From positions 1 to 47,648 of the forward strand of contig JABJAH010000048.1 in the NCBI GenBank assembly GCA_018666155.1: 47,648 nt of DNA, in the 5' to 3' direction. Below the pieces are notes generated by a model. That model ran no database searches and was not told the origin of the DNA. It worked only from the letters and a program-made list of their open reading frames with translations. This stretch comes from Rhodospirillaceae bacterium (GTDB lineage: Bacteria > Pseudomonadota > Alphaproteobacteria > Rhodospirillales > Rhodospirillaceae). The position numbers were made by a program, and so were the translations under genes. This document shows positions 8,673-17,403 of this stretch, one piece after another (within the stretch, counting starts at the first letter, position 1; each line of letters begins with the position of its first letter).

Positions 8673-9536
8673 TCAATGAATGCGTTGTTTTAGATCTTTG
8701 ACCACTGTGTCGATGCGCGATCGTTCTGGGCCTTGTGGCGCACGGTTCAGATAGTGCTCGAGGGCACTGAGGGCCTGAGACACTTGTCCCAAACGCAGAT
8801 GTAACAGTCCAGCTTCGCGGCATAGGGCGGCACTGTCCGGCAACAGAAGCTGCATCGATTTAAGAGTGTCGAGAGCTTCTTCCATTTGGCCAAGGTCGAG
8901 ACGCCGCGTCTTCACGTTGTTTTGCAGGCGCACCAAAATGTCGCGGTCGCTGACCGGGCGGTAGTGTCGGGATTCCAATTCTTCCGTCGGTCCGGTCACG
9001 ACTTTAAGCAGGTCGCGCAACTCCGGTGCGTCGAGAACCTGCCCCTCGTGAAAGGGGTCAATGATCACCCTGCTGCCATCGAGACTTTCGAGACGAACGA
9101 GGAAGTGACCCGGGAAATTGAGTCCGGCCACGTTCCAACCTTGGGACCTGGCTGCGGCGATATAGAGAATACCAAGAGCCACCGGCAAGCCTTTGCGCCG
9201 GTCGATGACGCGCATGAGGTTGGCATTGTCGAGATCATCATAGGTCTCTTCATCACCACGATAGCGAAATGTATCGGCAATCACTGTCGACAAGGCGTCT
9301 GCCATCTCGTTTGGTGTCGGGTAGGCGTCGTCAACCGTGATCTGTGTCGCGGCCTCTCCCACTGCGTCATACAAGCTTTTGAGATGGGTTCTGTATGAGT
9401 CTAAATCAGTCGCTGGCGTATCATGGGCCGCGAGTAAGAGTGACACGTCCGCCAGATCAAAGACGCCATCGCTATGGGTCAGCAATTCGGCCAGCGTGTC
9501 GGCGATCGGGTTTGAAGCGGTTACTTTTTTACTCAT
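8673..9536 (-). CDS. SirB1/transglutaminase-like protein with C-terminal TPR region
   Basis: The product has 287 residues from ATG 9536; a TTG at 9554 would add six. The central part has the SirB1 family pattern '[27 protein letters not shown]' split around '[10 protein letters not shown]' and '[11 protein letters not shown]', the transglutaminase-like core carrying a His. The residue before the helix is Gly rather than a catalytic Cys, so enzyme activity is doubtful. The last ~80 residues ('[20 protein letters not shown]', '[15 protein letters not shown]') form two TPR-like helical hairpins. The family is widespread beside prmC/prfA or gshB, but its biochemical role is unsettled. It lies in line with rsmI-yraN upstream and gshB downstream. 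Confidence 0.8.
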   Translation of the reverse strand: MSKKVTASNPIADTLAELLTHSDGVFDLADVSLLLAAHDTPATDLDSYRTHLKSLYDAVGEAATQITVDDAYPTPNEMADALSTVIADTFRYRGDEETYDDLDNANLMRVIDRRKGLPVALGILYIAAARSQGWNVAGLNFPGHFLVRLESLDGSRVIIDPFHEGQVLDAPELRDLLKVVTGPTEELESRHYRPVSDRDILVRLQNNVKTRRLDLGQMEEALDTLKSMQLLLPDSAALCREAGLLHLRLGQVSQALSALEHYLNRAPQGPERSRIDTVVKDLKQRIH

Positions 9537-9678
9537 GGGTATGAGGCTCTGCAACGAACACAGGTCGTCGCTCCGGCTGGATCACCGGCCAGACCTGTTT
9601 TCACCCGGGGTAAATTTTGCACTGCACACATAATCGCTACACTAGTGATTCGCGTGCACGGGTCAATTGTCTCGCCGA

Positions 9679-10074
9679 CTAAGGGGTTAGCTGCCAAACG
9701 TCAGCAAAACGCACCGGCCAGCGCCAGGGCCGCACGACCATAACGTCGAAGCGCAAGTCGAGGTCGGCCAAATTTGGGTGGCGTGCCAAAAATCGTTCAG
9801 CACCCCTTGTAATGCGGGCCTGTTGGTCCGCCGACACAGCCTCCAGGCCTTGTTTAATGTCGGGCCGTGTTTTGACTTCGATAAAGGTGATGACGCGGCC
9901 GCGGCGCGCGATTAGATCGATTTCTCCGGCACCGCTTCCAGGTTGACTGGTGTAGCCGTGTTGCAGCACCGACCAGCCAGTCAGGTTGAGCGCTACCCGG
10001 CAGCGCCATTCTCCCCAGCGGCCGCGTTTTTGTGCCTGTTTCTTGAGGCGTTGTGACTTAAGGGTCATCCGCAT
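9679..10074 (-). CDS. yraN: YraN family endonuclease-like protein (UPF0102)
   Basis: The product has 131 residues. The restriction-endonuclease-like core is visible as 'GSGAGEIDLIARRGRVITFIEVKTR', read as GEIDLIA then FIEVKTR (the D...E-X-K nuclease signature), preceded by a basic N-terminus 'QRLKKQAQKRGRWGE'. The family is conserved next to rsmI, but its substrate is not established. The start overlaps the end of rsmI by 17 bases, which implies co-translation. An internal ATG at 10068 is an alternative start. Length fits the family (about 120-130). Confidence 0.9.
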   Translation of the reverse strand: MRMTLKSQRLKKQAQKRGRWGEWRCRVALNLTGWSVLQHGYTSQPGSGAGEIDLIARRGRVITFIEVKTRPDIKQGLEAVSADQQARITRGAERFLARHPNLADLDLRFDVMVVRPWRWPVRFADVWQLTP

Positions 10075-11041
10075 CGGCGCTCTTCAGCGCTAGCGCCCGG
10101 GTATAGAGCGCTCGGCGCGGCTGTCCGGTCGTCTCGGCGACTGCCGCGGCAGCATCTCGGACACTCATGGTTTTTAAGACGTCTTGAAGGGCTGCATCAA
10201 TGTCCGCTGCGGTCATCGCTTCGGCCTCCGGTGGCGGCCCAACGACAATGACCACCTCACCTTTGGCTGCAGGTCCTTCGCGATACTGGGCAGCGAGACC
10301 GGCCAACGGTCCCCGCTTCACCTCCTCATAAAGTTTGGTGAGTTCACGGGCGACAGTGGCTTGGCGCGGTCCTAGGTGATCGGCCATGTCAGCTAAGGTT
10401 GCGGCCAGTCGGGGCCCGCTCTCGTAAAACACCAGTGTTGCGTCGACGCGGGCCAAAGTATCAAGACTGGTTTGTCGCGCTTTCTGCTTCGCAGACAAAA
10501 ACCCAGCAAACAGAATACGATCTGTTGGCAGGGCGGCGGTGACCAGCCCAGCTAAGAGAGCTGATGCGCCGGGAATGGGGATGACGCGGAGGGCGTTCTC
10601 TGCACAGGCAGCCACGAGTTTATAACCTGGATCTGAAATCAACGGTGTCCCTGCGTCAGAGACCAACGCAATGCTTTTGCCTGCTTCTAAGTCAGCCAGC
10701 AGCCGCGGGCGAGTTTTTGCGCCGTTGTGATCGTTGTAGGCCACCATGGCGGTTTTGATGCCGAAGTGTTTGAGCAACTTGCCGGTGACTCGCGTGTCTT
10801 CGCAGGCAATCAGATCCGCCTGCTTGAGCACATCGACTGCCCGAAACGTCATATCCATTAGGTTGCCAATGGGCGTTGCAACCACATAAAGGCCACACTC
10901 CAGCGCTTGACTGACAAGCGTGCCGGGCGGCAGGTCAGGTTGCGTTCCCGCAGGGTCAGCGCTACCGTCCCCGGCATTGCGGGCGGATGCCCCGCGTGTA
11001 GTGAGAGGTGTGTTGGATGACCGTGTGGCGTGTTTTGCCAT
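10058..11041 (-). CDS. rsmI: 16S rRNA (cytidine(1402)-2'-O)-methyltransferase RsmI
   Basis: The product has 327 residues from ATG 11041; the open frame extends to 11143, but that part is antisense to the divergent lipoprotein gene. The tetrapyrrole methylase-type core begins at about residue 49 with 'GLYVVATPIGNLMDMTFRA' and continues with 'LIACEDTRVTGKLL', 'SDAGTPLISDPGY' and 'VARELTKLYEEV'. It uses S-adenosylmethionine to 2'-O-methylate C1402 of 16S rRNA in the decoding centre. The ~48-residue N-terminal extension is low-complexity (Ser/Thr/Pro/Gly), and no GTG or TTG start was found closer to the core. yraN overlaps the 3' end. Confidence 0.92.
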   Translation of the reverse strand: MAKHATRSSNTPLTTRGASARNAGDGSADPAGTQPDLPPGTLVSQALECGLYVVATPIGNLMDMTFRAVDVLKQADLIACEDTRVTGKLLKHFGIKTAMVAYNDHNGAKTRPRLLADLEAGKSIALVSDAGTPLISDPGYKLVAACAENALRVIPIPGASALLAGLVTAALPTDRILFAGFLSAKQKARQTSLDTLARVDATLVFYESGPRLAATLADMADHLGPRQATVARELTKLYEEVKRGPLAGLAAQYREGPAAKGEVVIVVGPPPEAEAMTAADIDAALQDVLKTMSVRDAAAAVAETTGQPRRALYTRALALKSADADDP

Positions 11042-12381
11042 TGCTTGTTTTGGCCGGGTTTGTTGTGGGGTGTGAGAGCACCGATGTACCACGCCAGACC
11101 CGCCAGGCAAATCCGGCACCTGTTCAGGTGGCTTCGGTGCCACCCCCTGCGCCCGTTTTACCAGCCTTAAGCCGCACCCAGTTGATTCCTGGCCTTGATG
11201 TTGCGCCAGAGACGGCCGTGCCCGCCCCGCCTAGTGATCCCTATGGCTTGGTGCGGGTTGGTCTCTTGTTGCCATTGACCGGCCCGGCGGCTGATGTTGG
11301 TCAGGCGCTCCTTAACGCGGCACAGATGGCGCTGTTTGATGTCGGCGATGAACGGTTCGTCTTGCAACCCTATGATACTAATGGGACGCCGGATGGCGCG
11401 GTCGATGCTGCGGCTTTGGCGGTCGCCCATGGCGCGCAAGTTCTGTTGGGGCCGGTTTTTTCTGCCTCGGCAAAGGCGGTAATGCCGCAAGCCCAGGCGG
11501 CTGGCATTAACATGATTCCGTTTACGACGGATCCGACCGTGGCAGCACCGGGTGTTTTCGTCATGGGGTTTCTGGCCCATGAACAAGTGCGCCGCATCAT
11601 CACCTTTAGTCGTGATCAAGGCATTGAGCGCTTCGCCGTTTTGGCTCCGGCAACGCCCTATGGCGAAACCGTGGTCGATGCGATGTCGCAGGTGGTTATG
11701 CAAACGGGCGGATCGTTAACCCGGGTGGCGTACTACGACCAGACCGGAGAAAACCTCAACGATGTGGTTCGCTCCTTCGCAGACTATGACCGCCGACACA
11801 ATGCGCTTCTTGCCCAGAGGGCGACCTTGGAATCGCGCACCGATACCGTGTCGAGGGTTGCGCTGCGGCGTCTCGAACGTCTCGATACCATCGGCGAGGT
11901 GCCCTTTGATGCGTTACTGATTCCGGCTCAGGGCGGCCGCTTGACGGAGGTCGCGGCATTGTTGCCGTTCTATGACATCGACCCAGGCCGGGTTCAGTTG
12001 CTCGGCACTATGGTGTGGCATGCGCCAGGCCTTGGCAAAGAACCGGCGCTCGTGGGTGGTTGGTATCCGGCACCGTCTCCCGACGTCAATGCAGGTTTCT
12101 ATAGCCGGTACAGAAAATTATACGGCGCGACACCGCCGGCTATCGCTACTCATGGATACGATGCAGTCGCGCTTGCTGCGGTGCTTGGTCGGACCAGACC
12201 TGAGCGTCCGTTTACATCAGACGGCCTGGCCTCACCCAGCGGCTTCTCAGGTGTTGATGGCGTGTTTCGTCTGCTGCCGACCGGTTTGTCGGAGCGCGGA
12301 TTTGCTGTGTTGGAAATTACCCGTGATGGGTCTGAACCGATCGATCCGGCGCCGACCACATTCGAAGCGAGTCAATTCTAG
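11017..12381 (+). CDS. LpoA/LppC-like lipoprotein, penicillin-binding protein activator family
   Basis: The product has 454 residues. The ATG at 11017 is chosen because GAGAGG lies seven bases before it; a GTG at 11008 would add three residues. A lipoprotein signal ends in 'LAGFVVGC', so Cys19-20 should be acylated. A Pro/Val-rich linker (to ~residue 60) precedes a periplasmic binding protein type I fold (Peripla_BP_6): 'VRVGLLLPLTGPAADVGQAL', 'LVTPVFSASAKAV'-like and 'AHEQVRRIITFSRDQGIERF' segments. In gammaproteobacteria LpoA activates PBP1A at the outer membrane; the alphaproteobacterial homologues are less well characterised. The gene diverges from rsmI, and the two 5' ends overlap by 25 bases. 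Confidence 0.85.
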   Translation: MTVWRVLPLLVLAGFVVGCESTDVPRQTRQANPAPVQVASVPPPAPVLPALSRTQLIPGLDVAPETAVPAPPSDPYGLVRVGLLLPLTGPAADVGQALLNAAQMALFDVGDERFVLQPYDTNGTPDGAVDAAALAVAHGAQVLLGPVFSASAKAVMPQAQAAGINMIPFTTDPTVAAPGVFVMGFLAHEQVRRIITFSRDQGIERFAVLAPATPYGETVVDAMSQVVMQTGGSLTRVAYYDQTGENLNDVVRSFADYDRRHNALLAQRATLESRTDTVSRVALRRLERLDTIGEVPFDALLIPAQGGRLTEVAALLPFYDIDPGRVQLLGTMVWHAPGLGKEPALVGGWYPAPSPDVNAGFYSRYRKLYGATPPAIATHGYDAVALAAVLGRTRPERPFTSDGLASPSGFSGVDGVFRLLPTGLSERGFAVLEITRDGSEPIDPAPTTFEASQF

Positions 12382-12390
12382 AGGCTGGGT

Positions 12391-12777
12391 TTAGGCCTCA
12401 GTGCCAAACCGGCGGGCGATGGCACTGAGAAGCGCATTGCCATCCCCGACAATGCGGACCAACACCAACATAATTGTCCCCGCACCAATAATTGATACCG
12501 CAGACAAGCCCCACCTTAGGGCATTGCGCCATCCTGAGGTGGGCTCCAATCGCACGCGAAAGACCAGCGGTACGTACCATAAAAACGCGCCGATCAATCC
12601 GCTCAAGGAAAAGCGCGAAATTAAAACGTACAGGTCAACCAGTTCAGGTTTGCTGGACGCGTTTGGTAATGCGGATAGGCACGTAATCAGAGCCGTGCCA
12701 AAGGCAATCGCCATCACCAGGAAGACCCGCGACAGAAGGCCGACGACCTGTTCTGCCGGAACGGCCCCGGTGTGCAT
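12391..12777 (-). CDS. small membrane protein, three predicted helices, function unknown
   Basis: The product has 128 residues from ATG 12777, which has GAGCGA about eight bases upstream. A TTG at 12789 that overlaps the SYLF stop codon would add four. Three hydrophobic segments are visible: 'VFLVMAIAFGTALITCLSAL', 'FSLSGLIGAFLWYVPLVF' and 'AVSIIGAGTIMLVLVRIV'. No motif is recognised. It follows the SYLF gene immediately and is probably translated from the same message, so a membrane-linked role with that lipid-binding protein is possible but unproven. It converges on the LpoA-like gene with only nine bases between stops. Confidence 0.6.
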   Translation of the reverse strand: MHTGAVPAEQVVGLLSRVFLVMAIAFGTALITCLSALPNASSKPELVDLYVLISRFSLSGLIGAFLWYVPLVFRVRLEPTSGWRNALRWGLSAVSIIGAGTIMLVLVRIVGDGNALLSAIARRFGTEA

Positions 12778-12785
12778 GTTTTCGC

Positions 12786-13508
12786 TCAATTGACTTGTTG
12801 CGGTTGCGCGGCGGCAATACCCGAGACCAGTGTTTGCTTCAGTTCATCTGCGTAGAGCAACTGGCTTCGCCGCACGATGCCATCCGGACCCGATAAATCA
12901 ATACCGTAGACCGCGGCATTCCAGTCCTTGCGGGGCTTAATCACACTGCCTTCGAAACTCCCGCCGGCAAACAAACCGGTGTTGCGCGAATAGGCCACAA
13001 TGTCGTTGCCAACGTTGCTCGTGGTCGCGGCTTCGGCACCGGCACCGATCGCGCCAATGCTGATACCGACATTGGCGCCAATCTTGAACTCATCATCTAA
13101 TACCGCTTGCATGCCCTTGTCGGTCAAAATGATAAAAATAATCTCGGCGGATTGCATTCCCGCCTGCAGGCCGATTGAGCCTGACGTCATACGGTAAAAT
13201 GCTGGGTCGCCGAAATTGCCATTTTCGTTGCGTCTCATGAGCACGCCGTCGCCAAAACTCCCCCCTATAATAAAGCTCGCTTTGTAGTAGGAGGGGATGA
13301 CGAGAACACCCTTTGCGCGCCGCAAAAGGGAATTCAGTTGTTCCACAGGCCGGTGTTCATCCCGCACCCGTTCGACGGCGATTTTTGCATTATCAATGAC
13401 ATGTTTCGCATCCATAGCCTCATCGGCCAACGTCGGCGCTGACACATTGAGGGCTAGAACAGCCAGAGCGGCAATCATAGCGCGGGACAGAAAAGGATGA
13501 CTCAGCAT
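12786..13508 (-). CDS. secreted SYLF (DUF500/YSC84) lipid-binding protein
   Basis: The product has 240 residues with a Sec signal ('ALAVLALNVSAPTLA-DE', cleavage near residue 28). The rest is a SYLF domain: 'LLRRAKGVLVIPSYYKASFI' then 'GGSFGDGVLMRR', 'GSIGLQAGMQSAEIIFII', 'VGISIGAIGAGAEAAT' and 'VAYSRNTGLFAGGSFEGSV'. Eukaryotic SYLF domains bind phosphoinositides; the many bacterial secreted forms have no agreed function, and attachment to membrane lipid is inferred. Length is typical for bacterial members. It overlaps, or directly precedes, a three-helix membrane protein gene. Confidence 0.85.
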   Translation of the reverse strand: MLSHPFLSRAMIAALAVLALNVSAPTLADEAMDAKHVIDNAKIAVERVRDEHRPVEQLNSLLRRAKGVLVIPSYYKASFIIGGSFGDGVLMRRNENGNFGDPAFYRMTSGSIGLQAGMQSAEIIFIILTDKGMQAVLDDEFKIGANVGISIGAIGAGAEAATTSNVGNDIVAYSRNTGLFAGGSFEGSVIKPRKDWNAAVYGIDLSGPDGIVRRSQLLYADELKQTLVSGIAAAQPQQVN

Positions 13509-13734
13509 TGCAGGCCTCTTGCGTGGGGGTTTAGATAACCGAAGTTCAGACTCAATATGGGCTCCGGACTCGTTATCCAGGTTAAAGAACAGGCCAGGAG
13601 ATTGTCTGGCTAAAGTGAGTCGATTTTGTGACCGCGTCTATGCGCTTTATGCGTCTGCCGCGGTGCGTCCGATTATTAACGATATTTAGCAGTAATCCGC
13701 CGCTTTGGGCAATGAAGAAGTCTTCATATTGGGA

Positions 13735-14997
13735 TCAATAACGTTCTCGCATGAGGCTATCAACGTATCGGCCCTGGAACAGAGTAATGCCTAACTGTTG
13801 TCCTGCCCGAATGGCTGCCTCGGAATCGCAACGGGCCATAATCGTGCGGCCCCGTTTGCGCATCATAATCATCGCTTTGAGTTCTTCACCCCGTTCGGTG
13901 CCAATCATTCCAGCAATCTCGCTGGCCCAGTTGAGTTTGCCGTAGGTTACGCCCATGCGAATGGGATCGGCGAAGGGGAAGGTGTCTAGGGTGAGGCCAT
14001 CGACACAAATGTGGTATCCGCGCTCATTGAGGAAGTCGCGGGCAAACGCGAATCCAGAGGGATCTGAGAAAATGTCTTCGATCCGCAATTCTAGAACGGC
14101 CTCGTACATGGTCGGGTTAATGTTGGCATCAAAGGTGAGAAACTCTTCAGACAAAATAGTGGCGACGTTGAGGTTGATGCTAAAGCCTTCTTGCAACAGG
14201 CTGCGATCATCCCGCCGTGACATCTGCGCCAGAACACGAAGGTCCAACGTTTGTGTTAGCCGTTGGAACAGCCAAGGGTTGGCCGTCATATCCGTATTCG
14301 GCATCAAGGTTTCCCGCAGGTCACCGATCGAAACAAACACTTCTGTGAATACGACCTCTGGCTGTTCGCCGGCGATGAATGCGCATATGGGCTGACGCCG
14401 GGTATGACTCGATAAGTCAACTTGAGATAAAGATTGTTCAACACGGGCGAGCTCAGCCGGGGTGAGCGGATGGCCACGCTCCGACTTTTGCCGCATGGTT
14501 TCTTTTTCGGTAATCAACTCTTGAAGCGTTTTTTTCCGCACACTGCCGCGCGCTGCCGCTTGCCGCTCGGCAAAGGCGAGTAATTTGTCGTAGTCCGTGT
14601 TCATATCGAACCAGCTCGATAGCCGGTTCTTGCGTGGGTCGGTCTTGAAGCGTTTCATGAGCTCATCGTCGGCCCAATGCTTCATCAGTTTAACCACGGA
14701 TGCTTCGACAGCTTGTGTTTCCGATGCTTCGAAAACAATCATCAAATCGGTGTTGCGTAGCCGGTACAGCCAGGCCGAACGGGTCCGGGTCAATTCGTCG
14801 AAAGAGGTCTCGGCGCTTCGTAAATCATCGTTGCGACGGTGATCCGGCTCAAGACGGGACAAATGCAAACGCACTACGCCACGGTTCTGTGCGCCCTTAT
14901 CCAAACCGCGGAGATCTTCTAAGAGCTTACCTTCGTGGCTATCGCCCAAGGGGTGAACAGCAGTTGAAGCATCTTCTTCCGGTGTTTGATCAGACAT
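13735..14997 (-). CDS. degenerate EAL-like domain protein, second of a tandem pair
   Basis: The product has 420 residues, cytoplasmic, with no membrane segment. The N-terminal ~110 residues ('VVRLHLSRLEP', 'LYRLRNTDLMIVFEAS') resemble a shortened regulatory or GGDEF-like alpha-beta fold without GGDEF. A charged helical linker follows. The C-terminal ~220 residues keep the order of EAL elements in decayed form: 'VFTEVFVSIGDL' in place of EALxR, 'FSINLNVATI' in place of the Asn strand, 'ICVDGLTL' in place of DDFGTG, and 'LFQGRYVDSL' matching the final QGY strand. The metal-binding Glu/Asp set is not intact, so c-di-GMP hydrolysis is unlikely. It follows its paralogue by nine bases. A scaffold or nucleotide-sensing role is inferred. 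Confidence 0.72.
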   Translation of the reverse strand: MSDQTPEEDASTAVHPLGDSHEGKLLEDLRGLDKGAQNRGVVRLHLSRLEPDHRRNDDLRSAETSFDELTRTRSAWLYRLRNTDLMIVFEASETQAVEASVVKLMKHWADDELMKRFKTDPRKNRLSSWFDMNTDYDKLLAFAERQAAARGSVRKKTLQELITEKETMRQKSERGHPLTPAELARVEQSLSQVDLSSHTRRQPICAFIAGEQPEVVFTEVFVSIGDLRETLMPNTDMTANPWLFQRLTQTLDLRVLAQMSRRDDRSLLQEGFSINLNVATILSEEFLTFDANINPTMYEAVLELRIEDIFSDPSGFAFARDFLNERGYHICVDGLTLDTFPFADPIRMGVTYGKLNWASEIAGMIGTERGEELKAMIMMRKRGRTIMARCDSEAAIRAGQQLGITLFQGRYVDSLMRERY

Positions 14998-15006
14998 ATC
15001 TACGCC

Positions 15007-16218
15007 CTACCGTACCGCTGCTCGACCGGCGTTGCGGCCGGGTTTGGGCGCGCCAAAAGAATCCAGGAAATGACCTTGGAAGATTCGGATGCCAGATTTT
15101 AATCCCCATGCCATGGATTCTTGAGAATCACAGCGCGCGAGAATAATTTTCTCTGGGCCCACTTCGTCGATCATCGAGCCGGCCGATTTGTTGCTATCAG
15201 GATTGAGAAGCTCAATAAATTCTGGTGCCCACATGAGTTTTGCATAGTCGGGCTTCAGAGGCCCAACGTCGAGCATTTGCAAGGTCGCGGGATTGAGCCC
15301 ATCGATCAACAAAGCGTGTCCCATTCCAGACAGTACGTCATGAACGTCGAAGTAACTCCGGACGTTGGCTAAAACGTCGATCGATTGAACCTCAACAATA
15401 ATCTTCTGGCCTTCTGGTGCGCGCTCAACGAATTTCTCAAACGCCGGTGTTGAGACGGTTTCAAGATTAAGGTTAAGACTTAGCGTCTTGCATTCGCGGG
15501 CGTGTGGAGCCCGCACCACGATCTCCAACATGCGGAGATCCATGGTTCGGCTGAGATCTTGAAAGAGCCAACGATCCCCAAAGATATTCATATTCGGTGC
15601 AATGGTGCGCTGGAGGTCTCCGACCGATAGGAAAAATTCGAAGAACTCGATCGCAGCATCTGCGGCGCCCGGGTTAACGCGCATTGCCACTTGGTCTTTG
15701 ATGAATGGAATTATATTGGCGGTCGCGAGCTGTTTTTGCACTTGGTCCAGCTGCGCCGGCGACATTGTCGGCAAACCCTTGGCCGCCGGAGGTTGCCGCA
15801 AGAGTCTCGTTCCCTCGCTGCGCAAATCCTGGGCCATGGCTATGGCCATGGCAGAATCAACTTCCAGGTCGTACCAATTTACAAATTGATCGTTACCCTG
15901 AGCGTCCTCCACATGGGTGGCGGGGTCGTCTTCAAAAAGGGTTCGGATACGGTTGCATGTTGCGTTGACGTCGCGCTGTGACCCGGAGTTCACGGTCATG
16001 ACTAGGTCTTGATTGATCATCGGGAAAATTTGCACATGCATGCCGCTTTCCAGATTCCCGAACATGCGCGAAACGATTTTTGATTTCACCGGCGTTTTAT
16101 TGCCCGGCAATAGTTTCGAAATATGCAAATGCACAACCTTGCGCCCTTCCGGATTGCGGCGCATCCGGTCGAGTGTGTCGCACAGTAAATTTTCCTGATA
16201 TGCGGTGGTTGATTGCAT
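15007..16218 (-). CDS. degenerate EAL-like domain protein, first of a tandem pair
   Basis: The product has 403 residues and the same layout as its downstream neighbour: a 'VVHLHISKLLP' N-terminal strand, 'DLVMTVNSGSQRDVNA', a linker with 'MSPAQLDQVQKQLA', then 'FFEFFLSVGDLQRTIAPN', 'RTMDLRMLEIVV', 'LSLNLNLETVSTPAFEKF', 'HALLIDGLNP' and 'IRIFQGHFLDSFG'. The EAL, DDFGT and ExxxE catalytic signatures are replaced (EFFLS, IDGLN), so a phosphodiesterase activity is not supported. The strongest retained feature is the FQGxxxDS end strand. A candidate promoter lies at 16299-16327, and a GGCGA/TCGCC hairpin (16229-16242) sits 11 bases before the ATG, where it could limit translation. The pair resembles proteins seen mostly in alphaproteobacteria without a known function. 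Confidence 0.72.
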   Translation of the reverse strand: MQSTTAYQENLLCDTLDRMRRNPEGRKVVHLHISKLLPGNKTPVKSKIVSRMFGNLESGMHVQIFPMINQDLVMTVNSGSQRDVNATCNRIRTLFEDDPATHVEDAQGNDQFVNWYDLEVDSAMAIAMAQDLRSEGTRLLRQPPAAKGLPTMSPAQLDQVQKQLATANIIPFIKDQVAMRVNPGAADAAIEFFEFFLSVGDLQRTIAPNMNIFGDRWLFQDLSRTMDLRMLEIVVRAPHARECKTLSLNLNLETVSTPAFEKFVERAPEGQKIIVEVQSIDVLANVRSYFDVHDVLSGMGHALLIDGLNPATLQMLDVGPLKPDYAKLMWAPEFIELLNPDSNKSAGSMIDEVGPEKIILARCDSQESMAWGLKSGIRIFQGHFLDSFGAPKPGRNAGRAAVR

Positions 16219-16298
16219 AAATCGATCAGGCGAAAAGTCGCCGTTTTCCCATATTTCTATTCAGACCCGACGGCTTCTAAGGGCCTTTTAACGGCGCT

Positions 16299-16327
16299 TT
16301 TATAGTCGCGATGGATGATATACCCAA
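16299..16327 (-). promoter_or_regulatory. candidate promoter for the EAL-like tandem pair
   Basis: On the minus strand TTGGGT (16322-16327) and TATAAA (16299-16304) are separated by exactly 17 bases. The -10 matches consensus at five of six positions; the -35 is weak. Transcription would begin about 75 bases before the ATG at 16218, leaving a leader with a small hairpin at 16229-16242. Confidence 0.4.
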
Positions 16328-16348
16328 GGGGCAATACCACCCCAAGGC

Positions 16349-16362
16349 GTTACCATGGTAAC
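16349..16362. promoter_or_regulatory. 14-bp perfect palindrome in the divergent EAL-like/UXS intergenic region
   Basis: GTTACCATGGTAAC reads the same on both strands. It lies 22 bases upstream of the candidate -35 of the EAL-like pair and about 90 bases before the start of the UXS gene, a usual place for a dimeric regulator to bind. The regulator is unknown. Confidence 0.35.
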
Positions 16363-16398
16363 CATTTGGAAAAGGTTAAGGAATACAGTGAGTTGAAC

Positions 16399-16425
16399 TT
16401 CGAATTGTGTACTGTGCGGTTCGAA
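16399..16425. repeat. two TTCGAA sites spaced 21 bp apart upstream of UXS
   Basis: TTCGAAT occurs at 16399-16405 and again at 16420-16426. Their starts are 21 bases apart, about two turns of the helix, and the second lies 25 bases before the GTG start. Phased half-sites or two palindromic sites for one protein are possible; the short length makes chance plausible. Confidence 0.25.
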
Positions 16426-16450
16426 TCTGAAGTGGGCAAGGGGAGTCCCT

Positions 16451-17389
16451 GTGAAACGTATTTTGGTTACCGGTGGAGCAGGCTTCATCGGCTCTCATCT
16501 CTGTGAGCGCCTGATGGCTGAGAATCATGAGATTCTCTGCGTCGACAACTATTTTACTGGGCGGCGCCACAATGTAGCCCACCTGATGAACGACGCTGGT
16601 TTTGAGCTGATGCGTCATGATGTGACGTTCCCGCTCTATGTCGAAACCGACGAAATTTACAATCTCGCCTGTCCTGCCTCGCCTGTGCACTATCAGTTTG
16701 ACCCGGTCCAGACGACGAAGACCAGCGTCCATGGTGCCATTAACATGTTGGGCCTAGCCAAACGCACGCGATCCAAAATTCTACAAGCCTCGACCAGCGA
16801 GGTGTATGGCGATCCAGACGTCCATCCCCAGGTCGAGGGTTACAACGGCAACGTCAATCCGATCGGACCGCGGGCCTGCTACGATGAGGGCAAGCGGTGT
16901 GCAGAAACACTGTTCTTCGATTACCACCGCCAACACAGCCTACGCATTAAGGTTGGCCGCATCTTCAATACCTATGGCCCACGCATGCTGCCTAACGATG
17001 GCCGCGTGGTGTCTAATTTCATCGTCCAAGCTCTCAGCGGCGAAGATATCACGATCTACGGTGATGGCAGTCAGACGCGATCCTTCTGCTATGTCGATGA
17101 TTTGGTCGAAGCTCTGATTTGTCTGATGGGGTCCGGTGACGACTTCACCGGCCCGGTTAATCTGGGTAACCCAGCAGAGGCAACCATTCTTGAACTGGCC
17201 GAACTGATTATCGGCATGACAAAGTCATCGTCGAAGATCATCAACAAGCCCTTGCCCCAAGATGATCCCGTGCGCCGTCGACCCGATATCACCCTCGCGA
17301 AAGAGGCTCTTGGTTGGGAACCCACCGTGCCGTTAGAGCAGGGCCTCGAGAAGACCGTGCATTATTTTAAGACTCTTTTGGCTGCTTAA
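16451..17389 (+). CDS. UDP-glucuronate decarboxylase (UXS-type SDR epimerase/dehydratase)
   Basis: The product has 312 residues from a GTG start with AAGGGGAG upstream. It is an extended short-chain dehydrogenase: NAD-binding GGAGFIG at 8-14, '[14 protein letters not shown]', '[20 protein letters not shown]', '[10 protein letters not shown]' and the catalytic Tyr-x3-Lys in '[14 protein letters not shown]'. The ACPASP and '[14 protein letters not shown]' segments point to the UXS subgroup, which oxidises and decarboxylates UDP-glucuronate to UDP-xylose, rather than to dTDP-glucose dehydratase. The product would feed polysaccharide or LPS decoration. It is followed after 14 bases by hldE, so an envelope-sugar operon is likely. 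Confidence 0.87.
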   Translation: MKRILVTGGAGFIGSHLCERLMAENHEILCVDNYFTGRRHNVAHLMNDAGFELMRHDVTFPLYVETDEIYNLACPASPVHYQFDPVQTTKTSVHGAINMLGLAKRTRSKILQASTSEVYGDPDVHPQVEGYNGNVNPIGPRACYDEGKRCAETLFFDYHRQHSLRIKVGRIFNTYGPRMLPNDGRVVSNFIVQALSGEDITIYGDGSQTRSFCYVDDLVEALICLMGSGDDFTGPVNLGNPAEATILELAELIIGMTKSSSKIINKPLPQDDPVRRRPDITLAKEALGWEPTVPLEQGLEKTVHYFKTLLAA

Positions 17390-17403
17390 GGGATCGCACC
17401 GAC

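Noticed and set aside
13509..13734. Terminator or small RNA in the SYLF to EAL-like gap
   Set aside because: Only a short TGAAGA/TCTTCA inverted repeat was seen, without a T-run or longer stem.
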